Source of the DNA: Caryophanales bacterium UBA6331 | GTDB lineage: Bacteria > Bacillota_I > Bacilli_A > RF39 > UBA660 | Length of the DNA stretch: 29,107 nt | Reading direction: 5' to 3' | Assembly (NCBI GenBank): GCA_002438065.1 | Contig: DJSP01000107.1 | Coordinates: 1-29,107, forward strand | Shown: one piece after another, positions 26,258 through 29,107 of the stretch | Layout: every line of letters begins with the position of its first letter | Position numbering within the stretch: position 1 is the stretch's first letter | Made by a program: the position numbers and the translations under genes | Notes under the pieces: model-generated | What the model saw: the letters and a program-made list of their open reading frames with translations, nothing else | Told to the model about the DNA's origin: nothing | Database searches by the model: none

Positions 26258-26294
26258 TTAAGAATATAAATTAAAAAATGATTTATATTCTTAA
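26258..26294. repeat. Perfect 14-bp inverted repeat before the permease gene
   Basis: TTAAGAATATAAAT (26258-26271) and ATTTATATTCTTAA (26281-26294) are perfectly complementary around a 9-base loop. A-rich sequence precedes it and no T run follows, so on the plus strand it is a better operator or mRNA hairpin than a terminator. It overlaps the -35 region of the next promoter. Confidence 0.75.
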
Positions 26295-26309
26295 TATTCA
26301 TGGTATAAT
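26282..26309 (+). promoter_or_regulatory. Extended -10 promoter of the YfcC-family gene
   Basis: TGGTATAAT (26301-26309) is a perfect extended -10 element; TTTATA at 26282-26287 is a 4/6 match to the -35, 16 bases upstream. The leader would be only about 15 bases, with AGGAGG directly in it. Confidence 0.65.
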
Positions 26310-26331
26310 TATTGTTAGGAGGAGGTTAAAA

Positions 26332-27729
26332 ATGAAGAAAGATGTAAAAAAATTTGATTTAGTTAAAGTATCAGGAATTATGGTTTTATTAACAGTATTG
26401 TTAACATGGATTATCCCTCAAGGATCTTTTTCAGGAACTGCAATATCTGTAACTGAAATAACTCGTATTGGTTTATTTGATTTCTTTACTTACGGATTAC
26501 TTGGAATGTACTATTTTACAGTATTAGTTACATTTATATTCGTATTAGGAGGATTTTATCAAGTATTATCAAGAATTGGTGGATATCAAGCATTAATTTC
26601 TAAAATAGCTAAGTTATTTAAAAAGAAAGAAATATTATTAACTTTAATAGTATCATTTATCTTTACTGCTTTAAGTGCTGTAACAAATGAATATATCTTA
26701 TTATTAGTTGCTGTTCCTTTTGTTATTTCTATAATGAAAGAAATGAAGCTAGATAAGATTACATCATTTAGTGCAACAGTTGGTTCTATTTTAGTTGGAA
26801 CCGTTGGGTCAATGTATAGTACTAAGATAGTTGGTATGAATGTTAACTATTTAGGTCTTGAATTTAATACACTATGGTATATTAAGTTAATTATTCTTTT
26901 AATAGCGTTTATTATATTCAATGTATTTAATATTTTACACCTAAGAAAAACACTAAAAAATAAGGAATCAGAATCTGTTGAAGATTTATTTATTCCAGCT
27001 GATGTAACTAAAAAGAAATCTATATGGCCTGTTGCTACGTTATTAGTTTTATTTACAGTTATTTCAATAATGGCATATTTACCATGGAATGATGTATTTG
27101 GAATTAAATGGTTTGAAACTGCATTAAAAAGTATTCAAGAATTTAAATTATTTGATTCAACAATCTTTTCTTATATCTTAGGTAGTGCAACTGCATTTGG
27201 AAGTTGGGATATTTTTGGAATTCAAGGTTTAATGATAATTACTACATTATTATTAAGATGGATTTATAAATTAAGTCTTGATGATTATTTAGAATCATTT
27301 GGAGAAGGATTTAAAAAATCTGGTAAATTAGTGGTATTATTATTACTTTCATACTTAGTTTTAGAATTTTCAGTAATGTATCCTGTTATTCCAACTATTG
27401 TTGATTGGTTTGTTGGTTTAAGTGATAAATTTAATGTTGTATTAACAGCCGTTGCTGGACTATTTACATCATTATTTACTGTTGAATATCAATATACAGT
27501 AAGTTTAATTGGTGCATTCTTAAAATATACATTTGCCGATAATGTAAATCAAATTGCCATTATATTACAAACAACTTTTGGTTTGGCATCATTAATAGCG
27601 CCATCATCTGCAATTCTATTGATAGGACTATCATATTGTGATATTAAATTTAAAGATTGGATTAAGTATATTTGGAAATTTGTTCTAATTATGTTTATCA
27701 TATTAATAGTAATAATGCTATTTATCTAA
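26332..27729 (+). CDS. YfcC-family membrane permease
   Basis: A 465-residue polytopic membrane protein with about 11-12 predicted helices. It fits the YfcC family of ion-coupled transporters: TWIIPQGSF after the first helix, VLGGFYQVLSRIGGYQALI, the repeat-like SFIFTALSAVTNEYILLLVA, and FGLASLIAPSSAILLIGLSY near the end. Family members are annotated as transporters of amino acids, peptides or small carboxylates; no substrate can be read here. ATG 26332 lies 6-7 bases after AGGAGG; an in-frame ATG at 26278 lies in the inverted repeat and promoter and is rejected. The gene has its own promoter and terminator and so is probably not part of the type VII locus. Confidence 0.82.
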   Translation: MKKDVKKFDLVKVSGIMVLLTVLLTWIIPQGSFSGTAISVTEITRIGLFDFFTYGLLGMYYFTVLVTFIFVLGGFYQVLSRIGGYQALISKIAKLFKKKEILLTLIVSFIFTALSAVTNEYILLLVAVPFVISIMKEMKLDKITSFSATVGSILVGTVGSMYSTKIVGMNVNYLGLEFNTLWYIKLIILLIAFIIFNVFNILHLRKTLKNKESESVEDLFIPADVTKKKSIWPVATLLVLFTVISIMAYLPWNDVFGIKWFETALKSIQEFKLFDSTIFSYILGSATAFGSWDIFGIQGLMIITTLLLRWIYKLSLDDYLESFGEGFKKSGKLVVLLLLSYLVLEFSVMYPVIPTIVDWFVGLSDKFNVVLTAVAGLFTSLFTVEYQYTVSLIGAFLKYTFADNVNQIAIILQTTFGLASLIAPSSAILLIGLSYCDIKFKDWIKYIWKFVLIMFIILIVIMLFI

Positions 27730-27756
27730 AATGGTTCTAGTAACCATTTTTTTTTT
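27728..27756 (+). terminator. Terminator after the permease gene
   Basis: AAAATGGTT (27728-27736) pairs with AACCATTTT (27742-27750) with a 5-base loop and a T run of ten. Confidence 0.9.
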
Positions 27757-27792
27757 GCTATTTTTGTAATATAATAAATATAGGTGATGAAT

Positions 27793-28188
27793 GTGTTATA
27801 TAGTAAAGATAAAGATTTTAAGTATGTTATATTAGAATATGTTTTAACATTATTGATTAACTCAATTGTATTAATGTTAGCATCAAGGATATTTAAAGGA
27901 TTTTATATTGAATCATTTGGATATGCAATTATAACTTCTTTAGTAATAAGTTTGTTAAGTTCAACTGTAAAACCATTTTTAAAATTAGTGTTTTTACCAG
28001 TAACAATTGTTACTACTGGAATATTTTATCCTTTTATAAATGTTATTATATTAAAATTAGCAAGCTTAATAATGGGTGATGCATTTGTAGTTGAGGGATG
28101 GATATTACCATTTTTTATAGCGATTTTTATCTCATTTGTGACTTTAATCTTAGATAAGGTTATTACCAAAAATGTAATAGGAGAGTAA
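27793..28188 (+). CDS. Phage-holin-family (PF04020-like) four-helix membrane protein
   Basis: 131 residues with four hydrophobic helices (about 13-30, 40-60, 65-95 and 100-122). The pattern of helix 2-3, with KPFLKLVFLPVTIVTTGIFY and a following FINVIILKLAS, is characteristic of the PF04020 small membrane proteins, named after mycobacteriophage holins but widely chromosomal and of unknown function. The GTG at 27793 lies 5 bases after AGGTGA (27782-27787); upstream GTG 27784 and ATG 27787 overlap that site. It stands 2 bases before lgt and is probably co-transcribed with it; phage origin is not implied. Confidence 0.82.
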   Translation: MLYSKDKDFKYVILEYVLTLLINSIVLMLASRIFKGFYIESFGYAIITSLVISLLSSTVKPFLKLVFLPVTIVTTGIFYPFINVIILKLASLIMGDAFVVEGWILPFFIAIFISFVTLILDKVITKNVIGE

Positions 28189-28190
28189 TT

Positions 28191-29006
28191 ATGAGTCCAG
28201 TTATAGTAAGTATTGGGGCCTTTGAGATTAGATGGTATTCAATATTAATGTTGGTTGCCATTTTTATAGGATTATTTCTAGTAAAAAAAGAGGCCAAAAG
28301 GTTAAATTTAAAATATGATTTCATTTTTAATATGTGTTTTTGGGCTATTATTATAGGATATATATGTGCAAGATTATATTATATTTTATTTAATTTGGAT
28401 TATTATGGAGTTCATCCTGAAGAAATATTTATGTTATGGAAGGGTGGCTTAGCAATTCATGGTGGTTTAATTGGTGGATTATTAACAATGCTATTTTATT
28501 GCAATAAATATAAAACTAGATTAATAAGATATCTAGATGTAATATGTATACCATTATTATTAGGTCAAGCAATAGGTAGATGGGGTAATTTCTTTAATCA
28601 AGAGGCTCATGGTGCGGCAACAACATATGAACATCTGAAAAGTTTACATATACCTAAATTTATAATTGATAATATGAAAATAGATGGTATATATTATACG
28701 CCAACATTTTTATATGAATCTATTGCCTGCTTAACTTTATTTATTATTTTTCTATTTATAAGAAGATATAAATTTAGAAAAGTAGGAACAATGACAGCTC
28801 TTTATTTAATTGGATATGGAATTATTAGATTCTTTATTGAAATAAGTAGAACTGATGCATTATTAATTATGGGATTAAAGGTTGCTCAGATAGTTTCTAT
28901 CATAATGATAATTATTGGAATAATAATTATCTCTAAGAATAAAAAGAAGAGTCGATTTGAAGATTTATACAATGACACAAATAATGTTGATAATTTAAGA
29001 TTTTAA
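28191..29006 (+). CDS. lgt: Prolipoprotein diacylglyceryl transferase
   Basis: Membrane enzyme that moves a diacylglyceryl group from phosphatidylglycerol to the lipobox cysteine of prolipoproteins, the first step of lipoprotein maturation. 271 residues with about seven membrane helices. Visible family features: the N-terminal IRWYSILMLVAIFIGLFL, GGLAIHGGLIGG with H90, the signature GRWGNFFNQEAHG (R130, E138), and YTPTFLYES. ATG 28191 follows GGAG. Presence of lgt shows the organism makes lipoproteins. The neighbours hprK or lspA, often near lgt, are not in the window. Confidence 0.96.
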   Translation: MSPVIVSIGAFEIRWYSILMLVAIFIGLFLVKKEAKRLNLKYDFIFNMCFWAIIIGYICARLYYILFNLDYYGVHPEEIFMLWKGGLAIHGGLIGGLLTMLFYCNKYKTRLIRYLDVICIPLLLGQAIGRWGNFFNQEAHGAATTYEHLKSLHIPKFIIDNMKIDGIYYTPTFLYESIACLTLFIIFLFIRRYKFRKVGTMTALYLIGYGIIRFFIEISRTDALLIMGLKVAQIVSIIMIIIGIIIISKNKKKSRFEDLYNDTNNVDNLRF

Positions 29007-29107
29007 TAAATTATTCATATTTTGTTAAAATTACATTTGTATAAATTATTAAAATTTGATAAAACGAATATGTAAGCAAGACTTATATAAAATAAAAAAG
29101 GAACACT

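Noticed and set aside
27793..28188. A prophage holin
   Set aside because: No other phage genes are nearby. PF04020-type proteins are common in chromosomes and this one is coupled to lgt.
1..29107. Recoding of TGA to tryptophan, as in Mollicutes
   Set aside because: All genes are full length without reading through any TGA, and conserved tryptophans use TGG. TGA is simply not used.

Overview
The window is about 29 kb of very AT-rich DNA (I estimate 25-28% GC) from a low-GC Firmicute. The gene families and gene order (T-box-controlled pheST, rplM-rpsI, tilS-ftsH, parA-parB-DUF951, lgt) point to Bacilli. A host-associated, uncultured lineage near Erysipelotrichales, RF39 or the Mollicutes is my inference; the sequence alone does not fix the taxon. 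All 24 genes end in TAA or TAG and none in TGA, although tryptophan is encoded normally by TGG. No tRNA, rRNA, CRISPR array, insertion sequence or phage block was found, and no gap without a gene exceeds 300 bases.

Layout. 1-712: 3' part of an ATPase/DUF4143 gene cut by the window edge. 734-4350: promoter, T-box riboswitch with a UUC (Phe) specifier, and pheS-pheT. 4377-7322, minus strand: an RNase R-type exoribonuclease with an unusually long N-terminus, sharing a bidirectional terminator with pheT. 7455-8426: a HTH protein fused to an ImmA/IrrE-like domain whose metal site has decayed. 8468-9432: rplM-rpsI with a strong promoter and a terminator. 9601-9840, minus strand: a small XRE regulator. 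9934-13209: tilS-ftsH. 13301-16673: parA-parB-DUF951 and an AbgT-family transporter.

16773-26250 is the accessory core: a compact type VII (WXG100/Ess-like) secretion locus. It holds a tandem-WXG protein, a small helical protein, an EsaB/YukD ubiquitin-like protein, two proteins that share a nearly identical N-terminal domain but carry diverged phage-tail-lysozyme C-terminal domains, the FHA-FtsK/SpoIIIE motor EssC, and a MinD/CpaE-like protein with an atypical P-loop and an amphipathic C-terminal helix. No EsaA, EssA or EssB/YukC gene is present. The locus starts after a terminator with its own tandem promoters. The simplest reading is that EssC moves the helical partners and the two lysozyme-like proteins across the membrane, where they cut peptidoglycan either to open a path for the machine or as effectors; the MinD/CpaE-like protein may place or regulate the machine.

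26301-29006: a YfcC-family permease with an extended -10 promoter overlapped by a perfect 14-bp inverted repeat, a small four-helix membrane protein (PF04020 type), and lgt. The last 100 bases are AT-rich and probably lead into the next gene.
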